64,000 nt of DNA, taken from NCBI GenBank assembly GCA_032622095.1, contig CP136068.1, positions 57,620,025-57,684,024 of the forward strand, in the 5' to 3' direction. This document shows, piece by piece, positions 33,944-44,790 of the stretch (position 1 is the first letter of the stretch; every line of letters starts with the position of its first letter). Source of the stretch: Siphonodentalium dalli (Eukaryota > Mollusca > Scaphopoda > Gadilida > Siphonodentaliidae). The notes under the pieces were generated by a model, which worked only from the letters and a program-made list of their open reading frames with translations, ran no database searches and had not been told where the DNA came from. The translations under genes and the position numbers were made by a program.

Positions 33944-35953
33944 TGTGTACCCATACCATGTATGGTACACATAATGCCGACGTCCGGATCAACCATCCGT
34001 CCGTCTGTCTGTCTGGCCGTCCGTCTGTCCGTCGGTCCGTCTGTCCATCGGTCCTGGACCGTCTGTCCGTAGACACTTGCTATCCGATTCATTTACATAT
34101 TTTTTATCGAATCGTGTTCAAATTTTATGTGCATGTTTATGATGACACACTTCTCACCTGTATAGTTTTTGGTATTGATCGGTTGATCGGTTTAGAAATT
34201 ATTAACACTTTGCATCTGCACATAGTCATGTTCTATCCGATGCCATAACTTAAGTATTTTTTGTCCGATTGTGTTCATATTTGATATGTAGGTTTATAAT
34301 GACACACCCCTCACCTGTATAGTTTTTGGTATCGATTGGTTGATCGGTTTAGAAAATAATTAACCCTGCACACAAATGCTATCTGATGCATCTAAGTCAA
34401 ACAATTTTCTTCTGATGTGCCTCATATTTCTTACCTAGGTTTTTCTTAGTACGTTCTTTATCTGTATGGTTTTTGGTATCGTTTAGTTAACCCTTTCTGC
34501 TCTTTTTTTTAAATAGAATTCATCCAAGCTGTGTTGACTCAAATATTTTTCATCTGATCAGCACCAAATTTGGTACATATGGTCCTCATCCCGAAATACA
34601 GATCAGGTTCGAATTTGAGTTTGATCGGGTATATTTTAACAGAGTTATGGCCATTTAAAATTAAAGTGACTTATAAAGTAAGCCTGCATTGTGAGAAGAG
34701 AAGATCTCACATAACACAGAGTGTATTATTGGCAATTTTTAACTGGACACTACATACCATAGAGATAAATAACATTGCTCTGGGGAGTCTGTTGATATAA
34801 CCTGTCAAAGCTAATTGATTACACTCAGGCTAGTTCTGCTTTTCTGTGCAATATTGAGTTAACCCCTTTGTTGTAATACTAATAGGTTCATGACATTAGG
34901 GACTGGCTTATTGTATGGGTTTAATGACTAGCTTTTCATAGACTTTTTTGTGTTTATCAGTTCATTAGTTTGGGTAAGATTAACCCCATTCTATCCGATT
35001 TCATAACTCAAATATTTCCATTGATTATGTTTATAGTTCTTGGCATAGTTTATGATAACACACCCCTAACCTGCATAGTGAGGGTCATTTTGGTTTATTT
35101 GCTTAAAAATATTAACATCCTCCACCAAACCTGTTGACACAATGTGATAACTAGATATTTTTCACATGATCACTATATATATAATTGCATCCATGTTAAT
35201 GCTGATACATTCTTCACCTGTATAGATTTTGGTATCGATTGGTTTGAAGATATTAACCATAACTTTATTTATATTTCCACTGTTTACATACATTATGTCT
35301 TTCCAATGTTTAGCTTAGAAGAAAATTAACCCTACCCATTCCATGGTCATACAGTATGCTATCCAATGTAATGAATAGGTTGGAATCAAATGCCATATCC
35401 ATGTTCATATGGAAGGTGCCCAATAAGGCTTATGCCACTTGTGAACTTAAAGGTACTCAATCCGATTTGATGGTCCCCATATCATCAGATTCCAACAACA
35501 ATTCCACTTCAAGAGTCGATTAATTGCCCAAAAATAATGCTAACCACAGTCCACTATAGTATAAAATTGCCCAAAACCTGTTATTTATCAACATTTTGTA
35601 CAATGAAATTTTGCTGCTTTGTCATATATCTGACACAAAAAAGCCACTTGATTTTAGAGTTATCCATCTTCATCGACTTTCATACGGCCGCTAAATATTC
35701 CAGGTGGTTAAAGATAATGGATTTAAAAAATTGATATCTGCTTATTTGATGAATGGGTTCCTCAATTTGAATAAAATATTTGTTACCCCCGAAGCCAAAT
35801 AAATAGTAACTGAGGGGTGCTTAATCAGATCGAGTAGCTTTAATAGTAAGGTGTGAATTGTTGAAAAGGTTGGTGTAAGGATTTAAGAAAATAGCTAATC
35901 GTTATCGCCAAGGTATGGGTTAAACATCTGCCGATCGTGATTGGCCTCTCGTT
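33944..35953 (+). mobile_element. Helentron-like family A, copy 3
   Basis: The 5' palindrome TGTACCCATACCATG and its complement starts at 33,944, followed by GCCGACGTCCGGATCAACC and a long CCGT/CTGT tract. Core units have ACCTGTATAGTTTTTGGTAT and CACCAAATTTGGTACATATG. The 3' end at 35,901-35,953 has CCAAGGTATGGGTTAAAC, a hairpin with one G-T pair (GCCGATCGTGATTGGC) and CTCTCGTT. It closely resembles copy 2 but carries the 35,451-35,843 repeat inside its 3' part. Confidence 0.85.
35451..35843 (+). repeat. Dispersed repeat, copy 2 (partner at 6,685-7,106)
   Basis: It begins TTAAAGGTACTCAATCCGA and shares ATAATGCTAACC, GTATAAAATTGCCC, TTATTTATCAACAT and CCACTTGATTTTAGAGTTAT with the 6.7 kb copy. 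Family A copies 1 and 2 lack it at this point, so it is either nested or specific to copy 3. Confidence 0.75.
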
Positions 35954-37372
35954 ATGTGAAGTGTTTGTTCGTTATATATGTACATGAATCTGCTATAACA
36001 CCGTGGTGATATTGACTTCAAATTTCTGCTATTCAAACTTTAAACATGCATATTTAGAGAATTATACAAGTAGTTCCGTACAAGTAGGGCCTACATTTAT
36101 ACATGTCGCATAGAAAGGATCTATAGATGCCATGCTAACCTGTATAGTGTATGATCTTCTGCGAACGTTTAACTTAATTGAAGTTAATCCGTTTGAGAAT
36201 CTAAAGCTTCCTCCACATGGCTGCGACAATACACACATGTAAATGGGAATCAACAAGTTTTCCAAGAGAATGACAAGAAATTTAACACAATCATTGCACG
36301 TGATTCTCGCTGTGTACATGCAATCTTCGTCGAACGAGTTCACTTTGTGCTATTGTTGCCACATGACAAGTTACTGACTCCATCATCGGCGTTTTTTCTT
36401 TTGTGTACTTAATGATGGCCGAATAAGATGTGGAATTAAAAAAAAAACACTTTGATAATCCTTTGCATCCGGTCGCAAAGTTGTTGACACCTTTAATGTG
36501 ACTCAGCCAAGTTACGGGGAACGGTTATCTATATCGTTATATTTATTTTTGCCAACTTTAAATTTGATGCCTGAGGGTGTACTGTTTGACAAATGAGAGA
36601 TTATAGATTAATTACGACATATACACCTCAGGTCGGCTTCAAGTTATTTCATCAAGGTGGGAGCTATAAATCAGCACTGTTCCAATATTAGATAGTCTAA
36701 TATATATTGAAGTTATATAATGGCATTTGTTACGCACTAAATTTGATTCACACGTAAGCATCAATCTTTGTTGGTTATCGGAAATGGCCAAAAATCGCTC
36801 TTGTTTTGTTGCTCTATTTCGTTTTTGTTATCAAACGATTGTCACTTTTACAAGATGCTTCAACACACATAGCCATCTTGCTTGAAAACATCGGAAAGAA
36901 GCTATATATTGTCGTGTTACATGCATATATACAGCGTTTTAAAACGCACATATGCCTAAATGCAACACCGGGGAGCTCATTTGTTTCGATAATACATGGA
37001 CTACATTATCATTCATTGAAAACTAATTAGGTAAGCCTGTAATAATTTTATTTCAAAACATAACTGTGATCAACACGAATGTAATGGTGTATGTATGGAT
37101 CTGTAACGTTTGGCGACAGTTCCGAGTCTGCACTCCATTCCTTTTAATAAATATCGCACCCCTATTGTAAGTTTATCTAACATTTCGATGTATTCTTTTA
37201 GAACTGTTGTTCATGAATATTAATAGCGTTGGCAAATATTGCAACTAATTCCGTCGAAGCCATAACGAGAGGTTTTAAAAGTAGCTTTCTTAATTAATCC
37301 TATTAACTCAGTGCTTGCTTATGGATGTCTGTACCTCCAACATGGCGGCGCGTCCCGTATCCAATCACGTGA

Positions 37373-37615
37373 TTAATAACGCTCTATACCGTCTCTGTCA
37401 GATGCGGACACCTCCCGAGGGCGAGGGACAGTGTTAGAACTTGCAGGCGATGGAGGCATGAAGCTTGATAATGTGGCCGTCGATTCTATATTTCGAGAAG
37501 CTGTCATGTGTTTTGCCCCTTTCATGTTTGATTTAAGTGCATGTTCACCCATATTTGAAACGTCAAAGTTTTTAAAACAAAGGCGACATCTCGCCACGAA
37601 AGCGTTACCCTCCAC
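37373..37615 (-). pseudogene. hAT transposase BED zinc-finger fragment
   Basis: On the minus strand, residues near the N terminus read CRLCFKNFDVSNMGEHALKS, the first part of a BED-type finger (C-x2-C), then MKGAKH; the first His ligand is changed (KSN where the 50 kb copy has KSH). Proline- and serine-rich sequence follows. BED fingers form the DNA-binding N terminus of many hAT transposases. The rest of the transposase is absent downstream on this strand. Confidence 0.75.
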
Positions 37616-37647
37616 CGCAATCAGCCATTGACTGTATTGTGGCTGTG

Positions 37648-37902
37648 AATGCCAGCTGGGGTTATATTTACATTCTAAAAGCTGAATTATTGTGGTCTGC
37701 TACAGTGGTATCTAAGCACTACAGTTACAACAGCTGTAGTACAATGAGCTGAACATTTAAAAAAATGTTCCCAGACAGTGCCATCGCTAACCAGTTCTCC
37801 TGTGGTGAAAATAAAACCATGTACTTGAGTGTGTTTGGGCTAGGTTCATGTCTTGAACTTTGGACAGAATCAAAAATGACAATTCCTTTTGCCACAGTAC
37901 TG
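37648..37902 (+). pseudogene. hAT transposase exon fragment after the BED finger
   Basis: The + strand gives ILKAELLWSATVVSKHYSY, then one in-frame TGA, then FKKMFPDSAIANQFSCGEN and a short extension ending before a consensus donor (ACT then GTGAGT at about 37,902). In intact hAT transposases this alpha-helical block directly follows the BED finger on the same strand. Here it faces away from the finger, as in the 50 kb copy, so the internal inversion predates both insertions. Confidence 0.75.
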
Positions 37903-38196
37903 TGAGTATATGTGTTATACGTGTGATTGAGAAATAATTTCTGCTTATTAAAACTTACTGTTATATTTAGTTGTACAGGTGCAAGTATGTGTATGAATAT
38001 TTAAATATGATATAACATCAATAATTAGTCCCATGCTTCAATGAAACCAGACCCCATAATCAAGTACATGTACCGGTATATTCAATTCCTGGAAAACCCT
38101 TGAATATTTAGTATTGTACTCCTGGAAAAACCCTGGAAAATTGCCCCTAAATACTCCTGGAAACTCCTTGAATTTCAAAATTGGTGCAAGAACCCT

Positions 38197-38839
38197 GTCA
38201 ATAAAGTTTTTATCGGAATGTTCGACAAAGATTTTAGATTTTCTCTTACGCATTGTAGAAGAATGAGTTACACGTCCCAAATTTGTTATAAAAAATGGGC
38301 AAGTCCGATGGGCACATAGTTTGAACTAAGAAATAACCAGAGTAGAAGCCAGTTACACTGTATTTGTAGGTGTATTTTCCTCGTCAACATCGGTGGAGAG
38401 GGCAATTGTGTCTTTACCCTAGCCACAAAATAAAGTGTCCCAACATTTTATCCCTAGCGAAAACCCCCTGTATAACTAAAAATTAGGGTAGGTAGGTAGG
38501 AAAATCTTATTTTGATATTTTATTTGTTGTGTATTTTACCATCAAATTATTGGATTCACTGGTAAGATAATAGTATTTAAATAATTGTTCTCTCATGGAT
38601 TGGAATGAGTATTTTGAATTATTAACAGTATGTATGCAAATCTACTGTAAAAATGTAGAATAAAAGATAACATCCCAGTGTCCTAGCATCTGCATAATCT
38701 GAATTTTAAAAAAATGCAATTCCGTTATAAAGCACATCAAATGCTCTGTCGCATATTGCAATAAATTTTGCCTATGTATATTCGGAATATCTTTTTAAAC
38801 TGGAGTTGTCCCATGTTTGAAATTGTTTTATACCATAAT
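38197..38839. other. Unassigned intronic DNA
   Basis: AT-rich, with a short TAGGTAGGTAGG run near 38,490. The minus-strand frame 38,038-38,280 overlaps the hAT end and is not a gene. Confidence 0.4.
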
Positions 38840-39680
38840 TGACTATGCTACTGTGTGTATAACACCTATTTTGTAAATTTCATCTTTACACCCTACTGTG
38901 GGTATAAAGATTTCTACTGCTGGTATAAATATTTCTACTGTTGTGTAAATGTTTCAACGGCACTTTATGTGTTAAAAGTTTATACCCATAGTAGAACGAC
39001 CCGTCATTTGACCTCTGGCGACCTCGCTGTCGAAATTTAGCCCAATTTTTCGTCATGCCCGATTCGTGAAGTAAATATACATTTTTTCCGACTCAAAACA
39101 CTCTGAATTGCGATATTAAGTGGTCTAAACACAGAGATATATACTATCCAATTCCATTTACTGGGTTTACTTGTCAAAAAATGACACATTAAAGTTAGTT
39201 TTAAAGATGTTTTATGCTAGATGCACCGACAAAGTACACGTTTTATATAAGTCGGCGACAGCTGTTGAAAATGTAAACAAAACAAACGCACGTGTTCGTC
39301 TGTCTTTCCGTGTTTAAAGCGAACGACGGCTTACATTTTGACAACAATGTATAGATTGTATCTGTAATGTGGGAAATCTGAATGTGTGTTCACATCAGCT
39401 GACTGATGCCCAAGAAAGTGGCTGATCACCGAATTTCCTAGAAATATGTATTACTACGCGTGACCCACATTCATGATAGCTTAACGTATTTGGGTCACTC
39501 GGTGAACATACATGTTAACAGTCACCAACAGAGTAGCAATACATTTACGAAGCGACCGAAGAATAATAATTATGGTATAAACAAAATACACCCATAGTAG
39601 CCGAGAATTAAAAAAATTCACCACTCGTGGAATTGTGGTGAAAATTTGTTATTCTCGGCTACTATGGGTGTATTCTATAT
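38840..39680. repeat. CTACTRTGGGTATAAA word element with 23 bp perfect hairpin
   Basis: The word CTACTGTGGGTATAAA or variants occurs near 38,848, 38,893, 38,917 and 38,937, inverted near 38,979, inverted again at 39,586 and direct at 39,657. At the right side, ATACACCCATAGTAGCCGAG and three more bases (39,586-39,608) pair perfectly with 39,651-39,673, with an inner TCACCAC/GTGGTGA pair. It looks like a DNA element with word arrays at both ends and no coding capacity. Confidence 0.65.
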
Positions 39681-40137
39681 TAATAAATCTGTTCACTAGC
39701 TGTGTGAAATTTGATAATGATTTGTCTTCTTCAAGCACGACAGGCACGATCAAGTGACTTCGCGCATGACTGCATATATTATATATGGGGCCTATATATA
39801 CTCTGCAATGCCACATGTTTTGTTCCCAGAAACGTAAATATTAACCCCAATTCCTGGAATCGGGCTAAATATAGAACATACGACATCTCATGTTATGACT
39901 GCCTAGATCAGTCAGTTTATTTCTAAAGCACTCGATTGTGCACTCATTAATTAATTGTGTCGTCGGCGATTCGCGAATAAATACAAATCTTTTGAATTTG
40001 CCATAAATATATATCTTTATTTCCTCCATATTTAAAAGTCTGAGGTATTTAAACATATTACAAACACAAGCTTTGAAGATGGTATACAACTGCATACTGT
40101 ACATATTTGGGTATGCTCCCCGCGACTTGATTTTGAA
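39681..40137. other. Unassigned spacer
   Basis: No motif or shared repeat noted; the 138-codon minus frame (39,865-40,281) shows no domain signature and runs into the TTCCCGATA word cluster. Confidence 0.35.
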
Positions 40138-40545
40138 GATTTCCCGATGGGTGGAGTGTATTGTCCGGGTAAAATACCGATATTTTACGTAGCACCCACT
40201 GATCACCACAGTATACATAATAGTTCTACGACACGTACGTGTTCCCCGATACTGTAAAACTTTATACTGACGATTTCTCATATTAAATCAATTATAAAGA
40301 TAGGCCTATAAAACATATAATCCCGATAAAAGTCCCGATTAATCCTGATACAGAAACTTTCCAAACAACATGCGGTGTTGTTTTCGGAATATGATACTCC
40401 GAAATCAAAGTAAATTCCGATAGAATCCCAATAGAGTAAATATTCTGATAATTTCCCGAAAAACGTTGCGTCATTTCCCGATAACTGTATATATATGCTA
40501 TCGGGATCTATCGGGAAATAGGCTGATTTCCCGATAGTAGTTTTG
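40138..40545. repeat. Cluster of TTCCCGATA words in both orientations
   Basis: TTTCCCGAT, TCCCGATAA or their complements occur near 40,138, 40,244, 40,321, 40,333, 40,451, 40,477, 40,503, 40,512 and 40,530. The right part (TATCGGGATCTATCGGGAAA followed by TTTCCCGATAG) can fold. Minus-strand frames through it are repeat-derived. Probably another small element with private word arrays. Confidence 0.55.
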
Positions 40546-40980
40546 AGATGACCCCTTAATATTGACATGTAGATGGGAACAAGTCATTTTGGGGTCAATC
40601 GGCCAAAAAACATGGCCGCCAGCAGCCATCTTGGATTTTACTCTTTGCGTGACTAAATCCATTGGCACAGGCTACAGATCGTACCTTTGATCGGATCTTT
40701 ATGAAATTTGTCATTGCTGTTGACATTGACATGTAGATGGGAACGAGTCATTTTGTGGTCATTTGGCAAAAAAATTAAATCCATTTAAACAGACTACAGC
40801 TGGAGTGTTGGTCTGATCATCATGAAATTTGTAGTAGAAGTTAATATTGACATGGAGATGGGAATGAGTCATTTTGGGGTCATTACATGTGAATGGGAAC
40901 GATTCATTTGGGGTCATTCAGCAAAAAAACATGGCTGCCAGCGGCCTTCTTGGATTTTACTCTTTGCATAACTAGACCTT
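40546..40980 (+). repeat. Tandem units with GACATGTAGATGGGAAC
   Basis: ATTGACATGTAGATGGGAAC followed by AGTCATTTTGGGGTCA recurs near 40,560, 40,725 and 40,848 (as ACATGGAGATGGGAATG), with a short copy near 40,885. ATGGCCGCCAGCAGCCATC at 40,612 recurs as ATGGCTGCCAGCGGCC near 40,930. Units are about 120-165 bp and contain GATCxTxATGAAATTTGT, like the Helentron-like cores. Confidence 0.65.
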
Positions 40981-41054
40981 TCAACTTTCCACATTCCTAA
41001 TCACTCCATTGACTGTAACACATGAAAGTATTCCCTTTCCAAGTTGAGCTACAG

Positions 41055-41815
41055 CAGGGTTCCCGCAGGGCCTTGGATTCAAGGAACGGCCTTGAATTTG
41101 ACAAGGTGTGGTTCAAGGCCTTGAAATCCTGGAATATGGGCAATGGGCCTTGAAAAAACCTTGAATATTCGCGATACAACAACACGCCGATGATCCGTAA
41201 TTAATCACCTCTTACATTTCCGGGTTTACGGTAAATGACCGCATTGGAGCGAGATATAAATAGCGCAGTTATATAATAATAGAGCAGCGATGTATCGAGC
41301 ATTCTCATTGGATAGTTGAAGTGGCGTTGGTATTCTGCGAAATGCAAACTTTGCCTGAAAACATTTAGCGTGGCGAACATGGGAAAAGCCGCGTTGGATT
41401 CCCATGTGAAATCTGACAAACATCTTAAAGTTTTGAATGACAAAAAAAAGACGCTACCATTTCCATTCGTAGTCAGACCTAAAAATGTTTCGACCACAGC
41501 TGTGGCCCCAATTTGTCCTGTTCCTGTTACAAATGTTGATGTTGATGTTAAAAAAAAATATTCCTAGCTTATCTGCATTGAATTGTGTGAGTATAATAAT
41601 CTGGGAAAAGTACCAGGTATTATAGTACCCAACCTGAGTAATGTTAATAATTACTAACATGGCAATGTGTGATTGAATACTGATTAATTTATTTTATAAA
41701 GGCCTTGAAAATCCTTGAATTTGGGTATCAAAGGGCCTTGAAAATAGCTGAAAAATGTCGCGAAACGGCCTTGAATAGCCTTAAATTTGATCAGTCCTTG
41801 CTTGCAGGAACCCTG
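41055..41815. mobile_element. Short hAT element, 5 bp TSD TACAG
   Basis: Ends CAGGGTTCCCGCAGGG (left) and CTTGCAGGAACCCTG (right) form a TIR starting CAGGGTTCC. The duplication TACAG flanks it exactly (41,050-41,054 and 41,816-41,820). Subterminal GGCCTTGAA/CCTTGAA words fill both ends. A sequence like the unoccupied target lies at 43,264-43,300, which confirms the limits. It keeps a BED finger but no catalytic domain, so it is non-autonomous. CAGGG ends with 5 bp duplications fit the hAT5-like group. Confidence 0.9.
41316..41567 (+). pseudogene. hAT transposase N-terminal BED zinc finger
   Basis: This 83-codon frame gives WRWYSAKCKLCLKTFSVANM, then GKAALDSHVKSDKH: C-x2-C and H-x4-H-type ligands with the NMG..AL..H core of hAT BED fingers. 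It stops after a lysine run, with no RNase H-like catalytic part. The frame begins about 260 bp inside the left TIR, as expected for the first coding part of a transposase. Confidence 0.8.
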
Positions 41816-41828
41816 TACAGTGTCATTG

Positions 41829-42335
41829 ACACTTTCATTCATGTTTTAATAATGTGAAGTATATCATTACACATGATTAAATATTTATTCAATAAAACAG
41901 AAAAAACATTCTCCACTCCAATATCAGTCAATAGGAACCACAAACGAAACTAGGTTTGGCTTGGGGAAATTCTAGTGCTTAAAATATCACAACACAAGTT
42001 TCACAACAGCAACGTCGAAAGCGACTGGCCATAAAAGATTGTTAATGTCGAAACCACAACATATAATAGACAATGCAAACATTGATGAGGCCTAAGCGCC
42101 AGCGGTCCAGCAAAGCATGGATCTGACATGGAACAAGCCCTCACCACGTGGTATGACAACACCAGACATAGAGACATATCCCCCAATGTTCATAATTAAT
42201 ATTGTGATGTATATCATTGCACATGTTTATATATTGATTCAATAAAGAATCAAGAACAAATATATATAATCCACTCTCTTATATCAGTCAATGGGAATGA
42301 CAAACGAGACTAGGTTTGGCTTGGAAATCCATATA
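41829..42335 (+). repeat. Two diverged units, about 360 bp apart
   Basis: GTATATCATTACACATG, TATTCAATAAA, CCACTCxxATATCAGTCAAT and GACTAGGTTTGGCTTGG occur in the same order at 41,850-41,965 and 42,205-42,330. No coding potential. The first unit starts right after the 41,055-41,815 hAT. Confidence 0.65.
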
Positions 42336-43420
42336 GTACATGCACTACCTGATTGGAGACAATTCAACCTGAACATGAGACTCGCCATGCACCAGGCATT
42401 ACATAATAACCTTCAGACCACCAACAAAAGAATTTAAAAAGCCAACAGTTATTCCGTTATGACATCAGAGAGTAAAGTATTATCATAGAAAAACATACCG
42501 GAGGAAACGCAGTATCAGAGCTCTCATTCAACATACAGTGAAAAGCGGAAGTCAACAACAATCAACATATTTTAATCGACTGCATAAAAAATGATACTGT
42601 CATGAAGTCAGACCTATTAAACTCTGTGACTAAATCATCATATGTGGCATAAAAGTGGAAATTGTGAATATATCGGTATTCGTATAATTTACACAATTTA
42701 TGAGTGAGTGAAAACAGATACAAAATTTGTTACACTTACAGCAAAAAGCTGGTGATGTTTTGAAATGACAAAACTGTGCAAAATGCATTTTGTGAGATTT
42801 TAAGAAAACGAATACATGAAGTGAGGCATGACTTTGGTGACTGATGAAGCATGCGTTACGAAATTTGTATGGAGCGAATGTATGACATTTGTTGGGATAT
42901 TAATATATTACAAACGATTCAAATAACTGGGTTGCCCAATTTTGTGATATGGCTATTACTACATGTACATAGAAGAAAAATCAGAAATTTTTGGTTCCCA
43001 ATCGATATCTCCATTTTTGATTATTTGATCTGAACTAAAGTTTGCATGTGTATTTCTCAGTTAAAAATACAGACTATATATGGCATCAATTCATTCCCTT
43101 CAATTTTTACTTTTACCTTTTTAACTTTCCTTATTCTTCATCCTCCCATTAACTGCATTTCATAAAATTTTATTTGGGTTTGTGTCCTTGATGCTTTCAT
43201 TAACCGCCCTTCTTTCCGGTTGATCGAGTACTCCATTGCATAACAATTTTCAAATTATTCCCTTAAGTTGAGCTACAGTCTCAATGACACTTTCATTTTG
43301 TGTGTATCTCCTGTTCAAAAATAGAAGATATTTGATATTCAACTTATGTCCACTAATCAGGGGCTACTATGAGGGTGTAACATATTGTTGTTCACTTATC
43401 TTATTGAACTTCTCTTGCAG
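42336..43420. other. Intronic DNA before the second DDX6 exon
   Basis: Mostly unassigned. 42,976-43,080 resembles the decayed repeat at 25,120-25,200 (CCCAATCGATATCTC, GATCTGAACTAAAGTTxGCA). 43,264-43,300 is similar to the target of the 41,055 hAT. The last 40 bases are pyrimidine-rich and end in TCTCTTGCAG. Confidence 0.5.
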
Positions 43421-43481
43421 AGATCAAGGTTGGAAAGCAAAATTGAATATCCCAAAGAGAGATACAAGAATCAGAACCACT
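43421..43481 (+). CDS. DDX6: DDX6/Me31B-like DEAD-box helicase, second coding exon
   Basis: A 61 bp exon with a strong acceptor (pyrimidine tract, TCTCTTGCAG) and donor (GTGAGTATT). After one base that completes the split codon from the exon at 25,950, it reads DQGWKAKLNIPKRDTRIRTT. DDX6 family proteins have WK-x-L-L/N-x-P-x-x-D-x-R-I/F-K/R-T at this place, just before the DVT-x-T-x-G-N-E-F-E start of the helicase core, and an exon border there is plausible. It ends in phase 0, so the next exon should begin with the DV-T segment; I did not find one in 43,482-64,000. The family match is from memory of the family pattern. Confidence 0.72.
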
Positions 43482-43651
43482 GTGAGTATTATTTTCAGAG
43501 AGATGACTCAAATGTCTATCAACATGTTTGCTCGACATTAATTCAAAATTTGATCATTTGTCAATACACAAAATGTTTGAAAGGAAAACAATGGTATCTA
43601 TATGTATTTATCATTTTGCATATTCTTCATTGTTTGATTGATACATGCTCA

Positions 43652-44119
43652 TTATACCCCCTTTAAAAAAAAAAAAGGGGAGGTATACTGTTTTGCACAT
43701 TCATCTTTGTTTATCTGGAAATGTTGGCTTTTTGGTCCGTCTGGTGTCTCGTCATGTCGTAACTTCAACAGATATGCTGGGATCTCAATGAAATTTGGTA
43801 TGGATGTTCACTACTATGAGGACATTAAAAAGAGGGTTCCATCGTTTTGTTCGGATTTTCCATTCTAGAGTTATTCATATTTGTTTGTCTGGAAATGTTG
43901 GATTTTTGGTCCGTCTGATGTCTGTTCATGTCATAACTTGAACAGTAGTGCTTGTATCTCAATCAAATTTGTATGGATGTTTATTACTGTGAGGACATTA
44001 AATAGAGGGTTCCACTGTTTTGTTCGGCTTTTCCATTCTAGAGTTTTTATTCATCTTTGTTTAATATCTGGAAATGTTGGCTTTTTGGTCCATCCTATGT
44101 CTGTTCAGGTCATAACTTT
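43652..44119 (+). mobile_element. Helentron-like family C, copy 2, truncated
   Basis: It has the 5' hairpin (TATACCCCCTTT, A run, GGGGAGGTATACTG) but lacks the CCGT tract and joins directly to core units with ATGAAATTTGGTATGG and TTCACTACTATGAGGAC. It breaks off at GGTCATAACTT near 44,119 without a 3' terminus. Confidence 0.8.
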
Positions 44120-44267
44120 CCCATGACCACGTTGAATCCGCTGTTTATTATTTATATTTATATACTTAAATTCATTATGAACTAGGCTTTTTTGTCTTTC
44201 CCACTATTTACTCAACTTTAAATGAACGGATAGAGTTCAGTTCGGACAAGTCAAATCCTCGCTTTTT

Positions 44268-44790
44268 TAGCTCACCTGAGACGGAAGTCTCCGGTGGAGC
44301 TATAGTCATCACTCGTCATCCGTCCATCCGTCAACAATTCTTTAAACATCTTCTCCTCTGGAACCAAAAGACCGAATTGGTTCATATTTGGTGTGGATGT
44401 TCCCTAGGTGACTCTCATTCAGATTTGTTCAAATAAGGTCACTGGGTCAAATAGTTGCGAAGCCAGGGCCATACTCTTTCCCACCTTAGTAATTCTTTTA
44501 AACATCTTCTTCAGAACGATAAGACCGAATGGTTTCATATTAATTTGGTGTGGATGTTCCCTAGGTGACTCACATTCAGATTTGTTAAATTAGTTCACTT
44601 GATGAAATAGTTGCTAAGCCAGGGCCATAACTCGTTCCCTCCATAGTAATTCATAAAATGACTTCTTCTCAAATAACATCAGGCCGAATGGGTTCATATT
44701 TGGTATGAAGCCTGGGTGACTGGGGTTCAGATTTGTTCAAATCAGGTCACTGGGTCAAATGTTTTTTTTTTTTAGATTTAACTCTTTAAC
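44268..44790 (+). mobile_element. Helentron-like family B, copy 3, 5' fragment
   Basis: It starts TAGCTCACCTGAGACGGAAG, then the CCGGTGGAGCTATAGTC hairpin arm, a short CCGT tract, and two and a half units with GGTTCATATTTGGTGTGG and GTCACTGGGTCAAAT. It ends in a T run near 44,775. Confidence 0.8.

Larger units (their letters stand above)
33692..37385. mobile_element. Insertion inside the hAT copy, with CGCCATGTTGGAGG ends
   Basis: Its limits are set by loss of identity with the 49.5 kb hAT element. Near the ends, TACGGGCGCCATGTTGGAGG (33,726 on) is inverted at 37,332-37,359, with a 6 bp insertion in the right arm, so these are probable TIRs of a DNA transposon. A family A element (33,944-35,953) makes up more than half of it. 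Frames at 36,062-36,343 (minus) and 36,806-37,030 (plus) have no motif. About 12 bp of the target seem missing or diverged, so the TSD is unresolved. Confidence 0.6.
33265..38196. mobile_element. hAT element (5-bp-TSD family), split by an insertion
   Basis: 33,266-33,691 and 37,386-38,196 match, in order, the intact element at 49,528-50,782. The left CAGGGTTCCCG end is lost (homology begins at CGGGTCCTGG), while the right end GCAAGAACCCTG is present at 38,185-38,196. Subterminal CCTGGAAA words occur at both ends. About 3.7 kb of other DNA separates the halves, so this copy is older than that insertion. It carries the same BED finger and transposase remnants in opposite orientations. Confidence 0.85.
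26030..43420 (+). other. Inferred 17.4 kb intron of the DDX6-like gene
   Basis: Bounded by donor GTACGT at 26,030 and acceptor TCTCTTGCAG at 43,411-43,420, with matching phases. It is packed with repeats: family E, B, C and A elements, a split hAT, a short hAT at 41,055, and several word-repeat regions. I found no other exon-like segment that would fit between the two coding exons. Confidence 0.55.

Noticed and set aside
37332-37359. CCAACATGGCGGCG as a promoter-type (YY1-like) site
   Set aside because: Its inverted partner at 33,726 shows it is the end of the inserted element, so a promoter role is not needed to explain it.
39865-40281. 138-codon minus-strand frame
   Set aside because: Longest unexplained frame in its area, but basic, cysteine-scattered and motif-free, and it overlaps the TTCCCGATA word cluster. 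Treated as chance.
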